From contig NZ_CP119327.1 in the NCBI RefSeq assembly GCF_022815905.2, forward strand, positions 1,426,001-1,490,000: a DNA stretch of 64,000 nt, given 5' to 3'. A program made the translations under genes and the position numbers. Positions 63,980-64,000 of the stretch are shown one piece after another. Positions within the stretch are counted from its first letter, which is position 1. Every line of letters starts with the position of its first letter. The notes beneath the pieces were generated by a model. The model did no database searches and had not been told where the DNA came from. It was given only the letters and a program-made list of their open reading frames with translations. This DNA is from Staphylococcus sp. NRL 16/872 (GTDB taxonomy: Bacteria; Bacillota; Bacilli; Staphylococcales; Staphylococcaceae).

Positions 63980-64000
63980 CTATAAAAAATTAATTATTCT

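Overview
This is an ordinary-looking stretch of the core chromosome of a low-G+C Firmicute. Protein content and gene order (thyA-dfrA, ctpA-murG, arlRS, odhAB, msaA-cspA, lysC-asd-dap-lysA, pstSCAB-phoU, femAB, trpEGDCFBA, tyrA, msrR, msrA, mprF) point firmly to Staphylococcus. The proteins resemble S. aureus ones closely but not identically, so a coagulase-negative species is likely; I cannot name it from sequence alone. I see no prophage, insertion sequence, CRISPR array, tRNA or rRNA.

Left part (1-15.9 kb, nearly all + strand): the end of a CvfC-like gene, bacilliredoxin brxA, folate/thymidylate genes thyA-dfrA with a degV lipid-binding gene, the repair pair msrA-msrB followed by PTS EIIA (crr) and a YozE protein, then ctpA-GNAT-murG-pgpB. 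Between pgpB and arlR, on the minus strand, lies a locus with every hallmark of the iron-responsive small RNA IsrR: a consensus promoter overlapped by two Fur boxes, C-rich motifs and a strong terminator. The two-component system arlRS and the 2-oxoglutarate dehydrogenase operon odhAB follow.

Middle (16-41.5 kb): a dioxygenase-like VOC protein, a DUF6501 protein, a MoxR ATPase/VWA pair, branched-chain amino acid importer brnQ, then on the minus strand a TelA-like/XpaC-like pair and acylphosphatase. msaA and cspA are on the plus strand. The lysine/diaminopimelate operon (lysC-asd-dapA-dapB-dapD-dapL-alr-lysA, minus strand) is headed by a lysine riboswitch with its own promoter and terminator. 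Next come a YbiT-type ABC-F ATPase, cvfB, and the phosphate uptake operon pstSCAB-phoU with PhoP-like boxes in front.

Right part (41.5-64 kb, mostly minus strand): pepF, a small membrane protein, a HAD phosphatase, a long gene-free gap, femA-femB for the peptidoglycan pentaglycine bridge, a hairpin-rich repeat cluster, the tightly overlapping tryptophan operon under a T-box leader, an M42 peptidase, tyrA, an SOS-controlled Y-family polymerase with two LexA boxes, a 4-oxalocrotonate tautomerase, msrR (LCP family), a second msrA and mprF. Themes are amino acid biosynthesis feeding the cell wall (lysine/DAP, Ala racemase, Fem enzymes, MurG), envelope stress defence (MprF, MsrR, CtpA, ArlRS) and methionine sulfoxide repair. 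The most interesting signals are regulatory (IsrR, riboswitch, T-box, Fur/LexA/PhoP sites), plus a few uncharacterised protein modules and structured intergenic DNA.
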